A stretch of DNA of 64,000 nt from Abyssalbus ytuae (GTDB lineage Bacteria; Bacteroidota; Bacteroidia; Flavobacteriales; Flavobacteriaceae), in NCBI RefSeq assembly GCF_022807975.1, contig NZ_CP094358.1:3224001-3288000 (forward strand), given 5' to 3'. This document shows positions 34,361 through 43,454 of this stretch, one piece after another. Below the pieces are notes generated by a model that was not told the DNA's origin, searched no databases, and was given only the letters and a program-made list of their open reading frames with translations. The first letter of the stretch is position 1, and every line of letters starts with the position of its first letter. The translations under genes were made by a program, and so were the position numbers.

Positions 34361-34365
34361 ATTTG
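34358..34365 (+). promoter_or_regulatory. Candidate -7 box of trkA (TATATTTG)
   Basis: Exact TAnnTTTG, 24 bases before the trkA start codon, directly after copy 2 of the duplicated segment. Confidence 0.45.
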
Positions 34366-34388
34366 TACCGAAATAGCACTCAACTTCA

Positions 34389-35738
34389 ATGAAAATAATT
34401 ATTGCAGGTGCTGGTGAAGTAGGGTTTCATCTGGCAAAACTTTTATCTTTTGAATCCCAGGACATCACACTTATTGATATTAACAGGGAGAGTTTAAACT
34501 ACGCCGATACTCATTTAGATATAAAGGTATTAAAGGGAAATGCAACTTCGGTTTCAATACTTAAAGAAGCCAAAGTAGAATCTTCCGATCTGGTGATAGG
34601 AGTTACAGCCTCTGAAACAGCTAATATAACTTTATGCCTTTTAGCAAAGCAATTGGGATGTAAGCGTACCATAGCCAGAATATCCAACACAGAGTTTATA
34701 GATAATAAAGAAGAGATAAGGTTTAGTCATTTAGGTATAGATGAATTGATTTCTCCGGAAGAACTTGCAGCAGAAGAGATTCAGCTACTGTTAGATCAAT
34801 CAGCCTTTAACGATAGTTACGAGTTTGAGGGAGGGGAGTTAACCATGGTGGGAACTACTTTAATGCGTACTGCACCTTTTGTAGGAAAAACAGTTAAAGA
34901 AGCTGCCCAGATTTTCCCTGAACTTCATTTTATGGCTATAGCTATACAACGATCAGGTACTCAATATACATTAATCCCCCGGGGAGATTCTGAATTTAAA
35001 GAAGGAGACCAGGCCTATTTTGTTACCACAAAAGACGGGGTAAACGAACTTTACAAACTTACAGGTAAAACAAAAGCGTCTATTAAAAAAGTAATGATAT
35101 TAGGAGGTAGTAAAATTGGTTTTAAAACGGCGCGTGATCTCTGTTCCAATAAATTTAAGGTTAAACTTATTGAAAAAGATAAGAATAAAGCTCTTGATTT
35201 GGCTGATGATCTTCCTAATGCATTGATAATAAATGGAGATGGGAGAAATGTTGAATTACTTGAAGAAGAAGATATTGATGAAATGGATGCGTTTATTTCG
35301 GTAACGGGGAATTCCGAAACCAATATTATGTCTTGCCTGGTGGCAAAGTCAAAAAACATAAAAAAAACCATAGCTTTAGTAGAAAATATGGATTATTTTC
35401 AGTTATCACACTCTATAGGTGTTGATACGTTAATTAATAAAAAACTTCTTGCGGCCAATAATATTTTCAGACATATAAGAAAAGGGGAAGTAGTAGCTTT
35501 AACCCGGCTTAATAATCTTAATGCAGAAATTCTGGAATTTATAGTAAAACCATCATCAGCCGTGACTGGCAAAATTATCAGGGATTTAGATTTTCCGAGG
35601 TCTGCATCCATAGGAGGTGTAATAAGAGATGGTATTGGGCAAATAGCCTTGGGAGATTTTGAAATTAAGGCAGGCGACAGGGTGGTGGTATGTTGTTTGC
35701 CACAGTCTATTTCTAAAGTTGAAAAATTATTTCTCTAA
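34389..35738 (+). CDS. trkA: Trk potassium uptake regulatory subunit TrkA
   Basis: 449 aa, two tandem RCK modules of about 225 residues. Each has a Rossmann NAD(H)-binding start: IIIAGAGEVGFHLAKLLS at residue 2 and VMILGGSKIGFKTARDL at about 235, followed by an acidic strand end (LIDIN; LIEKD). Each is followed by a TrkA_C domain (TMVGTTLMRTAPFVGKTV; EFIVKPSSAVTGKIIRDL). TrkA binds NAD(H) or ATP and gates the TrkH channel at the inner face of the membrane. The trkH gene begins 5 bases after the stop, a tight operon. Confidence 0.96.
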   Translation: MKIIIAGAGEVGFHLAKLLSFESQDITLIDINRESLNYADTHLDIKVLKGNATSVSILKEAKVESSDLVIGVTASETANITLCLLAKQLGCKRTIARISNTEFIDNKEEIRFSHLGIDELISPEELAAEEIQLLLDQSAFNDSYEFEGGELTMVGTTLMRTAPFVGKTVKEAAQIFPELHFMAIAIQRSGTQYTLIPRGDSEFKEGDQAYFVTTKDGVNELYKLTGKTKASIKKVMILGGSKIGFKTARDLCSNKFKVKLIEKDKNKALDLADDLPNALIINGDGRNVELLEEEDIDEMDAFISVTGNSETNIMSCLVAKSKNIKKTIALVENMDYFQLSHSIGVDTLINKKLLAANNIFRHIRKGEVVALTRLNNLNAEILEFIVKPSSAVTGKIIRDLDFPRSASIGGVIRDGIGQIALGDFEIKAGDRVVVCCLPQSISKVEKLFL

Positions 35739-35743
35739 ATTTA

Positions 35744-37237
35744 ATGAAAAGGCTTAATACCAAAATTATCTTTCATTTTATGGGCCTTCTGTTGCTTTTT
35801 AACGGAGGGTTTATGTTGCTTGCAGCTTTAGTAAGCAGTATATACAGGGATGGAGTAACTATAGAAATATCATCGGCAGGTTTAGTTACCATTTTTGTGG
35901 GGATTTTTTTAATGTTTATAACCACAGGGCATAAAAAAGAAATTAAAAAACGGGAAGGGTATATTATAGTGACATTTGGCTGGATTTTTATGTCTTTGTC
36001 CGGTATGTTACCCTATCTTTTTTCAGGATCAGTACATACGGTAGTCAATGCCTTTTTTGAAACCATGAGTGGTTATACAACAACCGGTGCTTCTATTTTA
36101 GATGATATAGAAGCAGTTCCAAAAGGAGTATTATTTTGGAGAAGTATGACCCATTGGATAGGGGGTATGGGAATAATAGTTTTAGCCATAGCTATTTTAC
36201 CTTTATTGGGAATAGGAGGTATGCAGCTTTTTGCAGCAGAAGCTCCCGGTCCCAGTGCCGATAAACTTCACCCCCGAATTACAGATACAGCAAAGCGTTT
36301 GTGGTTTATATATGTTGGATATACTTTGGCAGAAACCCTGTTTTTAACATTAGCCGGAATGAGTTTTTTTGATGCCATTAACCATTCTATGGCCACATTA
36401 TCTACAGGAGGATTTTCAACAAAAAATGCAAGTTTGGCTCATTGGAATAACAATCCTCTTATTGAATATATTGTTATAATATTTATGTTTTTGGCAGGTA
36501 CCAACTTTATTTTGAGCTATTTTGCATTTAAAGGAAAGGTGCAAAAAGTAATTAAAGATGATGAATTTAAATACTATTTTTATTTTACAATTATCTTTGC
36601 GATTATTGCCTCCCTCATAGTTTTTTACCAGGCAAATGTGCCGGTTAGTACTTATCATCCCATGGTGTTAGGTAAATTTGAGAGTTCATTCAGGCATGCT
36701 TTATTTCAGGTAGTTTCTGTAATTACAACCACCGGGTTTGTTTCGGCCGATTTTACCAATTGGACACCTTTTCTGAAAATTTTCTTTTTCGGGTTAATGT
36801 TTTTAGGAGGTTCTGCCGGATCAACTTCAGGAGGTGTAAAAGTAGTGCGTCATATTTTGATGATAAAAAACGGATTACTTGAATTTAAAAGAGCTTTACA
36901 CCCAAATGCAGTAATACCGGTTAGATATAACAGAAGAGCTGTTCCACAAAATATTGTCTATAATATACTTGGTTTTTTTATACTGTATATGCTTTTGTTT
37001 ATAATTGGAGCATTGGTATTAGGTATTATGGGATTAGATTTTGAAACTGCCATAGGTGGTGCAGCTTCTTCTTTAGGAAACGTAGGTCCCGCTTTTGGAC
37101 AATTACATCCCCTGGCAAATTTTAACAGCCTTCCCGTGATGGGGAAATGGTGGTGTAGTTTTTTAATGCTTTTAGGTAGATTGGAATTATTTACTGTTTT
37201 AATCTTATTTGCACCGGTTTTTTGGAAAAGAATGTAA
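35744..37237 (+). CDS. trkH: TrkH family potassium uptake channel
   Basis: 497 aa with about ten to twelve membrane helices in four pore repeats. The selectivity-filter-like segments are TMSGYTTTGASIL, SMATLSTGGFSTKN, SVITTTGFVSADFTNW and SSLGNVGPAFG, each holding the conserved filter glycine. SMTHWIGGMGIIVLAIAILP and LGGSAGSTSGGVKVVRHILM (the gate loop region) are typical of TrkH. It forms the K+ (or Na+) conducting pore and is regulated by the preceding TrkA. No frame problems. Confidence 0.96.
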   Translation: MKRLNTKIIFHFMGLLLLFNGGFMLLAALVSSIYRDGVTIEISSAGLVTIFVGIFLMFITTGHKKEIKKREGYIIVTFGWIFMSLSGMLPYLFSGSVHTVVNAFFETMSGYTTTGASILDDIEAVPKGVLFWRSMTHWIGGMGIIVLAIAILPLLGIGGMQLFAAEAPGPSADKLHPRITDTAKRLWFIYVGYTLAETLFLTLAGMSFFDAINHSMATLSTGGFSTKNASLAHWNNNPLIEYIVIIFMFLAGTNFILSYFAFKGKVQKVIKDDEFKYYFYFTIIFAIIASLIVFYQANVPVSTYHPMVLGKFESSFRHALFQVVSVITTTGFVSADFTNWTPFLKIFFFGLMFLGGSAGSTSGGVKVVRHILMIKNGLLEFKRALHPNAVIPVRYNRRAVPQNIVYNILGFFILYMLLFIIGALVLGIMGLDFETAIGGAASSLGNVGPAFGQLHPLANFNSLPVMGKWWCSFLMLLGRLELFTVLILFAPVFWKRM

Positions 37238-37517
37238 AATTAGAATATTGATTTACATGCAAATAATAAATAGTTATTATAGCAAATTGTAAATTTTACG
37301 GCATTCCTTTTAAACCCCTGTATAGTCTGGGTTGTGTGCAATTTACTTCCTGTCAAAAAAAGTAAAAATAATATAGTACTTTTTTATAATACAAATTACA
37401 TGTATATTTAAGATTATATAGTATTGATCATATAAAACTAAAGTTCTTCTATACAAATGGTTAATAGTTTTCCCATATCTTTAAAAAATTAGTAAAAATT
37501 ATCTGTAAAACAATGTT

Positions 37518-38333
37518 ATGAGAAAACTATTTCTTAAAATTTTAAAAAAGTTTAATCCTGGTACCATTAAAATCCGACATCATTATACAAATACAAAATT
37601 TGTACTGGATGCTTTTAAACACAAAGGGTATTGGTACTACGGAAAGAAAAGGGAAAAAGAAACAGTTGAGTTATTCAGTGAAATTATACCCACTTGTAAA
37701 TTTATAATTGAGATTGGTGCCCATATTGGTTATTTCAGTCAGTTTTTCAGTACATTTATTAATAAACCGGGGAAAGTGCTCATTTTTGAACCCGGTATAA
37801 ATAATTTGCCTTATTTAAAACAAAATATCAGTTCATTAAGTAATACAAAACTTGAAGAAAAAGCGATCTCGGATCAAAACGGAAAAGCAAATTTTTACAT
37901 AGAAGAATTAACCGGGCAAAATAATTCTTTATTGAGCGATTATAAAGTATTTGATGAAGTAATGATTAATTCCGGCTTTAAAATGGAAAAAATTTCTGTT
38001 GAAGTTGAAACCATAAGGTTAGACAGTTATCTTCAACAAAACTTTATGGAAGAAAAGCCGGATTTTATTAAAATTGATATTGAAGGAGCAGAATTATTAG
38101 CCCTGCAGGGAATGACAAATACGTTGCAACAATTTTTTCCAAGTCTTATGGTAGAAGTGACTGAAAATGTACCCCAGGTTACCACCATGCTGAAGGATAT
38201 GGGGTATTTATTATTTTCACCAAAAAGAAAAGAATTAACAGGTTTCAGTAATTTTTCCGGTAATCTATTTTGTATTCACAAATCAAAGAAAGATTTGATA
38301 GATAAATTAAATATAATTAGGTATGAAACTTAA
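37518..38333 (+). CDS. FkbM family SAM-dependent methyltransferase
   Basis: 271 aa. The SAM-binding strand is FIIEIGAHIGYFSQFF, followed by KVLIFEPGINNLPYLKQN, the acidic loop, and the FkbM hallmark ETIRLDSYLQ...PDFIKIDIEGAELLALQGM. FkbM-type enzymes O-methylate sugars or small hydroxylated products; in flavobacteria they often sit in glycan or surface-polysaccharide loci. The N-terminal 50 residues are basic and contain HHYTNTKFVLDAFKHKGYWYYG, with no signal peptide, so it is cytoplasmic. The acceptor is not known. The next gene overlaps its end by 11 bases. Confidence 0.9.
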   Translation: MRKLFLKILKKFNPGTIKIRHHYTNTKFVLDAFKHKGYWYYGKKREKETVELFSEIIPTCKFIIEIGAHIGYFSQFFSTFINKPGKVLIFEPGINNLPYLKQNISSLSNTKLEEKAISDQNGKANFYIEELTGQNNSLLSDYKVFDEVMINSGFKMEKISVEVETIRLDSYLQQNFMEEKPDFIKIDIEGAELLALQGMTNTLQQFFPSLMVEVTENVPQVTTMLKDMGYLLFSPKRKELTGFSNFSGNLFCIHKSKKDLIDKLNIIRYET

Positions 38334-39042
38334 AGCCGTACTATTTTTATTTTCACTTCTTGCCCTTTTCTTAGTGTTTTCATATTCATATGTAAACGAA
38401 ATGGAAGGATTATGGGTTATCGAAAAAGTTAAAATCGGAGGAGAGGAAATAACTCCGGTGGGAAGGTGGGTGAGAATAAATAAAGATTTTACACAGCAGT
38501 CGGGAAACGGATGGTACCAACATTCGGTGGGGACATGGCATTATAATACCCATTCTGATGAACTGACATTTGAAAATATAAATGGATATGCGGACAATTA
38601 TGAGCCATTCAAAGTAAAAATCAAGAACAATAAAATGTATTGGAGCAGAGAAGAGGAAGGTGAAAATGTAGAGGTAATATTAAAACGCTCGGATTTTCTT
38701 CCACAATCTCATATAGATAAAATTATGGGAGTTTGGGATTTAACCCGGGCAACAGAAAACGGTGTTGATATTACCCTACAGTTAGACCCTGCAAGCAAAA
38801 GATATATTTATTACCGCTGGGATAAAAGATTTGTTGCCCAAAATACTCCAGGAGGCCCGCTGTCGGGAATATATAATATAAATGGTCATAAACCTGAAAT
38901 GGATATGATTTTTGACGGGGAAAATTGTAAAAGGGAAAAGTGGAGTTTCAAAATAGAGCAGGATTCCTTAATCTTAACTTCAATTGCCTCTGAAAAGAAA
39001 ATGGAATTAAAGTATAAGAGAATAAATTACTTTCCTGAATAA
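38323..39042 (+). CDS. Secreted protein with two lipocalin-like halves
   Basis: 239 aa. The N-terminal hydrophobic stretch (LKAVLFLFSLLALFLVFSY) is a signal or anchor; there is no lipobox cysteine. Two related beta-rich halves follow. Each starts with G-x-W (EGLWVIEKVKIGGEEITPVG at about residue 28 and MGVWDLTRATENGVDITLQL near 135), then a FT/FVAQ strand and a W-containing strand, as in small lipocalin-like domains of Bacteroidota. Ligand unknown. It overlaps the FkbM gene by 11 bases, so translation is probably coupled. I do not recognise a named family. Confidence 0.6.
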   Translation: MKLKAVLFLFSLLALFLVFSYSYVNEMEGLWVIEKVKIGGEEITPVGRWVRINKDFTQQSGNGWYQHSVGTWHYNTHSDELTFENINGYADNYEPFKVKIKNNKMYWSREEEGENVEVILKRSDFLPQSHIDKIMGVWDLTRATENGVDITLQLDPASKRYIYYRWDKRFVAQNTPGGPLSGIYNINGHKPEMDMIFDGENCKREKWSFKIEQDSLILTSIASEKKMELKYKRINYFPE

Positions 39043-39088
39043 ATATATAAGGTAAAAAACAAAAGCAGATACTTTTTTTGAAAACTAA

Positions 39089-39134
39089 GGTTTCTACCCC
39101 TTGTAAATACAGGGATTTTTCTGTTTTAGAAACC
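39089..39134. repeat. Inverted repeat with nested hairpin beside array B
   Basis: 8-bp arms GGTTTCTA and TAGAAACC enclose 30 bases that contain a second small pair (CCCT / AGGG). Confidence 0.5.
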
Positions 39135-39150
39135 ATTCTGAAAAAGTTAC

Positions 39151-39253
39151 AGGCCCGAAAAAAAATTTCATAAGCACAAAACCCGAATTTTGTAGGCACA
39201 AAAAAAAATTTTTGTAAGCACAAAATATAAATTTCCTAGGCACAAAATTTAAT
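39151..39253. repeat. Degenerate 22-bp tandem repeat array B
   Basis: Five units start AGGCCCGAA, AAGCACAAA, AGGCACAAA, AAGCACAAA and AGGCACAAA, spaced 21, 22, 22 and 22 bases. The pattern is (A)(A/G)GCACAAAA, 5-6 variable bases, then ATTT and a (G/C/A)T end. Variation is large in the middle, so this is not a recent slippage product. It resembles array A near 24300. Confidence 0.7.
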
Positions 39254-39386
39254 AGCGTTTTTTAAAGGGAAATTCAACCGTTTTTTTCTCAAGGTTTCTT
39301 TCTCTTTTCATTGTCCTGGTTGTGGTAAAGATTTTACTTTTTCTATTTTTTTAAAAGCCCTCCAAAATACTTTTTATAAATAAAAA

Positions 39387-39412
39387 AAGGAGCAACTTTG
39401 ATGTTGCTCCTT
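39387..39412 (-). terminator. Terminator of the polysaccharide utilisation operon
   Basis: Perfect 10-bp stem AAGGAGCAAC / GTTGCTCCTT with a TTTGAT loop, followed on the minus strand by TTTTTTTATTT, 33 bases after the last gene of the operon. Confidence 0.92.
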
Positions 39413-39444
39413 GATAGAGTAAGCAGAAATAAGTAATGATAAAA

Positions 39445-42400
39445 TTATTTTTTTAGAATTCTTTTTGTAATTTCTGTTTGATGTTGATTATTAAAAAGTT
39501 TAAGAATATATACCCCTTTCTCATAATTTGTAAAATCTAATTGTATTAATGGTTGATTACCAGATAATTTTCCGGTTTTAATTAATTTTCCTGACAAATT
39601 ATATAATCTGAAATTATCAAACCCGTTGTTGGCATAAATATTCAACTTATCCTCTACAGGATTGGGATGTATAACCACATTTACTGGTTCCTGAGGGTTA
39701 ACAGTTTTGGAGCTTAATGAGGATTTTGTATTTCCGCAGTTTCCCACAATAAAAGTATGGGGGGTTGCAGCTGTGTTATTTTCTCCTCCGGAGGCCAAGC
39801 TGTAAGTATAGTAAAAATATACCTGTTCTCCCTGTACTGCATTAATTTGATATGGTACGTTTGGTGTTACCATATAGCCTGGATAAGGGCCTGTAGCAGA
39901 TGTACCGTAATATAAAATACATACGGAATCCCCCGTGCCCGATATTTCCGGGATAAAAGTTATGGTCGGGTTATCAGTATCAGAAGATATTGAATAACTA
40001 TAATGACCATTTTCCGCAATTCCTGAACATGAATCATCTTCTCCACCATTTGCATCAGTATGTTCAGAAAATTCAATATAATTTAAATTTAATCCACTGC
40101 TATCAAAAACTATACGTAATTCATGCAATCCACTGTTTATATAAATATTATTGACTGTAACTGTGGTGTATGATTGCCATCCCCCCGTTGCAGTAACATT
40201 AATAACATCGGTTACGGAGGCGCCATCCAGTTCTAAATGAAAACTTCCGTCACCGGAGGGAGAAGCTATTCTAAACTCTATGTCATATGTTTGGGATGTA
40301 GCGGTAGCATTAATATCATATGCCAGCCATTCACCTGCTTCAATCCACCCAACGTTATAATCGCCGGACTCATCTCCGGTAACTTCAATGTCAACATCAT
40401 CATTTTTATAAGCTCCCCCGGTATTTCCGGCATCAACATCATGATAACCTGTTCCTTCGCCACCATCTTTATAATCTTCAGCCTCTATTTTTCCGGGTAG
40501 AGGGGAGGCATTAGTTACAGTATTTACAATAATTTGAGCACTCCCTGAAATTTCTCCGTTGCTAGACGTCACAGTAAAGCTGCCATCGGATGAAGAAGTA
40601 AATAAGCCATTCTGGTCAATATTACCACCGGTTGCAGACCATGTGTAATCTACATTTATAGCATTACCGAACTGATCGTATCCCTGAGCTGAAAATTGTT
40701 GGGATTGACCTGCCTGAATGCTACTGCTTAGCGGGGTCACATTGATTGAGGTTAAAACCGGTTCTTCCTGTTCAGTTTGCTTATTTAGTATTCTTAAATT
40801 ATCAATATAGAAGGTATCGCCGGATTCTTTACCAGGGTCGAACAGTAGTACCACATTGTCAATTTGGTCATCTGATACTACAAGGTCAGGGGTAGAGACC
40901 AAAACAAACTCTAAAGTATGCCAGGTATTTTGCTCTTTTACTGCAGCCTGATATATACTATGTCTTCCTGCCGGATAATTTTCGGGAGTAGATACAGAAC
41001 CGGCTTCCAATTGCCAGCTAATAATAGTACCTGCCGGGGCACTGGTGTAAACATCCATGGCAAATCTTTTTTCACCTGCTACATATGCACTGGCATCAGT
41101 TATATAAGAAGTGTTAAAAAAGAGAACATCATACAATTCTGTATTATCTCTTAGATACTGTGCCACGTTGGCAGAACTGTTCACACTATTTGCTGAAGGA
41201 TTAGAAATATTTGCGTTATATACTCCTGTTGTAGTTGAATTTAATGATAAATTATTTGTGCCGTCGTAATCCTGAATCATTGCTGAAAACTCATAAACAG
41301 GAGGTAATTTTGTAACTCCGTATCTGAAATTGTCAAAATAATAAGTTTCCGATGTATTTGAATTTGGATTGAAAAGGATACTTATTTCATCTACAGAAAG
41401 ATTAGAAGTTGCCCCGTCGGGAGACGAAGCATAAGTAAACGCAATGGTATGCCATGCATTTTGTTCTTTTACCACACTTGTATACTGACTGTTTCTGCCC
41501 GAAGGATAATCATTTGAAGAAGCCACCTGATTTTCCAAACTCAAAGAAATTTCGGTTCCTACAGGTGCCGAGGTGTAAATATCCATATAAAAAATATTAT
41601 CGCCTTCTATAAAAGGCCCTGTATTTTCTATTATATTGGTAGAAAAACTTACTACATCATATAATTCAAAAGAGCCTCTAATGTATTGTCCTACATTTGC
41701 ACTGTTGTTTACACTGTTTGGAGAAGGATTAGCAACATCCGCTGAAAATTCACCATTTTCAAAAAAGAGAGTAAGGTTATTTGTACCGTCAAAATCGGCT
41801 ATCATAACTTCATCTAATAAAACAGCATCCGGAGCATCCATTTTTCTAAGATTATCTATGTAAACGGTATGCCCGGTATAGCTGTCCGGTTGTATTAGTA
41901 ACACAAACTGATCAACATCTAAAGCTCCGACTCCGGTATCGGGCCGGTCTACTAATTCAAATTCCAAAGTTTCCCATTGATTTTGTGTTGTGGTCCGGGC
42001 ACTGTACCTGCTATGTCTTCCGGCAGGCCAGTCACCCGAAGAAAGAGTACTGTTTTCAATTTGTAGCATAAACTCGGTACCTATGGGAGCATCACTATAA
42101 ACATCTAACCAGACGGATTTTTCACCTGAAACATATTCCAAAGCATTTCCAATATTTTGTGATAGCATATACAGCCCGTCATATTGTGCACCTGTAGCCC
42201 TGATGTATTGTCCGGTCACAGAAGAGTTATTTACAGTATTTGGCCCGGGGTTATTTATGGATTGAGTAAGCGTTCCGTCTGTTTTGTCGGAATAAGATAT
42301 ATTCCTGTTATTTTCGAAGTCCTCAAAAATAAATTCTAAAGTTTTAGGAGTGTTTACTGAAACGCTCATTTTAAATTCATTGTCACCACAGCCGGGTACA

Positions 42401-43392
42401 CTTACCACAGCTTTTACATCCCCCCCTGTATTTCCCCAGTTAATGGTAACAGAGTTTGTTCCTTGCCCGGAAACAATAGATGCTCCGGCCGGTACTGACC
42501 AATTATAGGAAGCACCATCTATGGGGGTAATATTATATACTTTTCCTGTTTCGCCTTGGTATACTTTATTATCTCCGGAAATTTGAGTATTGAAAGTGCC
42601 ACTGTAAACACGTACATAATCTACCAGCATTTGGGTAGGATAATCGGCCGGAGTAGGAGAGACATAACCTGTATACGGAGTTCCGGTGCCACCGACTGCC
42701 ACATTTAATATTATGTACCATTCTCCTTCATCAAAAGGCCATGGGTCTACAGTATTGGCACGGGTTACAGTATGATAAAGAGTATCATCTACATACCATC
42801 TTATTTCATCGGGTTCCCATTCTATGGCGTATTCATGAAAACCTTCGGAGAGGTCTAACCCTGCATTATATTCTCTTCCGTTAAACTGGTGGCCGCCATT
42901 ATAATAGTGTACTGTTCCTCCCACACTATGAGGGTTTTTGTGTTGGGCTTCCATTATGTCAATTTCCCCGGTATTGGGCCAGTTACCATTTTCCGGTAAC
43001 AACCAGAATGCAGGCCAGATTCCACCGGCCGAAGGTAATTTGATACTTGCTTCATATCTTCCGAATTTTGAATTATAAGTATCGGTAGAAACTAATTTTG
43101 AAGAAGTATATGCTTTTCCTCCAAAATTTTCGTACTTAGTTGTTATTACAAGATTTCCATTTTCTATGGTTGTATTTTCTGCTCTGTAATATTGTTCTTC
43201 TGCATTTCCCCATCCGCAAAGAGTAGGACAGCCATCACCATTATCAAATTCCCATTTTTGAAGGTCTACAGAACTTCCTGTAAAATCATCTTCAAAAATC
43301 AATTCTGAACATTGAGAGTATCCTGTATGTACCATTGCAGAACCAATGATAAACATGAAAAGGATAGCCTTATTAAAAAACTTTTTGATCAT
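39445..43392 (-). CDS. Multimodular secreted GH16 beta-glucanase (laminarinase-like) with T9SS sorting domain
   Basis: 1315 aa. After a signal peptide (ends near TGYSQ) comes a GH16 domain (about 30-265) with WGNAEEQYY and the catalytic EIDIMEAQ (Glu143, Asp145, Glu148), typical of endo-beta-1,3-glucanases. Then a PKD-like domain (about 268-350) and three related modules of about 165 residues (about 352-516, 530-687, 704-864), each ending YIDNLR or YFDNFR. A Big_2 Ig-like domain (about 878-957), a CBM6 (about 962-1107, KIEAEDYKDGGEGTGYHD) and a cysteine-bearing module follow. The C-terminus (PNPVEDKLNIYA to RILKK) is a type A T9SS sorting domain. Last gene of the operon. Substrate most likely laminarin. 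Confidence 0.92.
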   Translation of the reverse strand: MIKKFFNKAILFMFIIGSAMVHTGYSQCSELIFEDDFTGSSVDLQKWEFDNGDGCPTLCGWGNAEEQYYRAENTTIENGNLVITTKYENFGGKAYTSSKLVSTDTYNSKFGRYEASIKLPSAGGIWPAFWLLPENGNWPNTGEIDIMEAQHKNPHSVGGTVHYYNGGHQFNGREYNAGLDLSEGFHEYAIEWEPDEIRWYVDDTLYHTVTRANTVDPWPFDEGEWYIILNVAVGGTGTPYTGYVSPTPADYPTQMLVDYVRVYSGTFNTQISGDNKVYQGETGKVYNITPIDGASYNWSVPAGASIVSGQGTNSVTINWGNTGGDVKAVVSVPGCGDNEFKMSVSVNTPKTLEFIFEDFENNRNISYSDKTDGTLTQSINNPGPNTVNNSSVTGQYIRATGAQYDGLYMLSQNIGNALEYVSGEKSVWLDVYSDAPIGTEFMLQIENSTLSSGDWPAGRHSRYSARTTTQNQWETLEFELVDRPDTGVGALDVDQFVLLIQPDSYTGHTVYIDNLRKMDAPDAVLLDEVMIADFDGTNNLTLFFENGEFSADVANPSPNSVNNSANVGQYIRGSFELYDVVSFSTNIIENTGPFIEGDNIFYMDIYTSAPVGTEISLSLENQVASSNDYPSGRNSQYTSVVKEQNAWHTIAFTYASSPDGATSNLSVDEISILFNPNSNTSETYYFDNFRYGVTKLPPVYEFSAMIQDYDGTNNLSLNSTTTGVYNANISNPSANSVNSSANVAQYLRDNTELYDVLFFNTSYITDASAYVAGEKRFAMDVYTSAPAGTIISWQLEAGSVSTPENYPAGRHSIYQAAVKEQNTWHTLEFVLVSTPDLVVSDDQIDNVVLLFDPGKESGDTFYIDNLRILNKQTEQEEPVLTSINVTPLSSSIQAGQSQQFSAQGYDQFGNAINVDYTWSATGGNIDQNGLFTSSSDGSFTVTSSNGEISGSAQIIVNTVTNASPLPGKIEAEDYKDGGEGTGYHDVDAGNTGGAYKNDDVDIEVTGDESGDYNVGWIEAGEWLAYDINATATSQTYDIEFRIASPSGDGSFHLELDGASVTDVINVTATGGWQSYTTVTVNNIYINSGLHELRIVFDSSGLNLNYIEFSEHTDANGGEDDSCSGIAENGHYSYSISSDTDNPTITFIPEISGTGDSVCILYYGTSATGPYPGYMVTPNVPYQINAVQGEQVYFYYTYSLASGGENNTAATPHTFIVGNCGNTKSSLSSKTVNPQEPVNVVIHPNPVEDKLNIYANNGFDNFRLYNLSGKLIKTGKLSGNQPLIQLDFTNYEKGVYILKLFNNQHQTEITKRILKK

Positions 43393-43454
43393 AGTTAGTT
43401 AGATTTTGTTAGTTTATATAGCAGTAGTAAGTAGGTTAGTTCATTAATTCAGGG

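Larger units (their letters stand above)
39043..39444. other. 402-bp non-coding region with inverted repeat, repeat array B and terminator
   Basis: Contains an 8-bp inverted repeat (39089-39134), five degenerate 22-bp repeats (39151-39253) and the terminator of the multimodular GH16 gene (39387-39412). No credible ORF. Confidence 0.6.

Noticed and set aside
37238-37517. Possible RNA gene in the 280-bp gap after trkH
   Set aside because: Only a 5-bp AACCC/GGGTT hairpin near 37311-37332; no tRNA, riboswitch or promoter structure that I can support.
38948-39223. 91-aa minus-strand frame over array B
   Set aside because: Produced by the A-rich repeats (Phe-rich translation) and overlapping the end of the lipocalin-like gene; no start context or domain.
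39151-39253. Array B as a CRISPR array
   Set aside because: Units are contiguous 22-mers with gradual variation, without constant repeats separated by unique spacers, and no cas genes are near.
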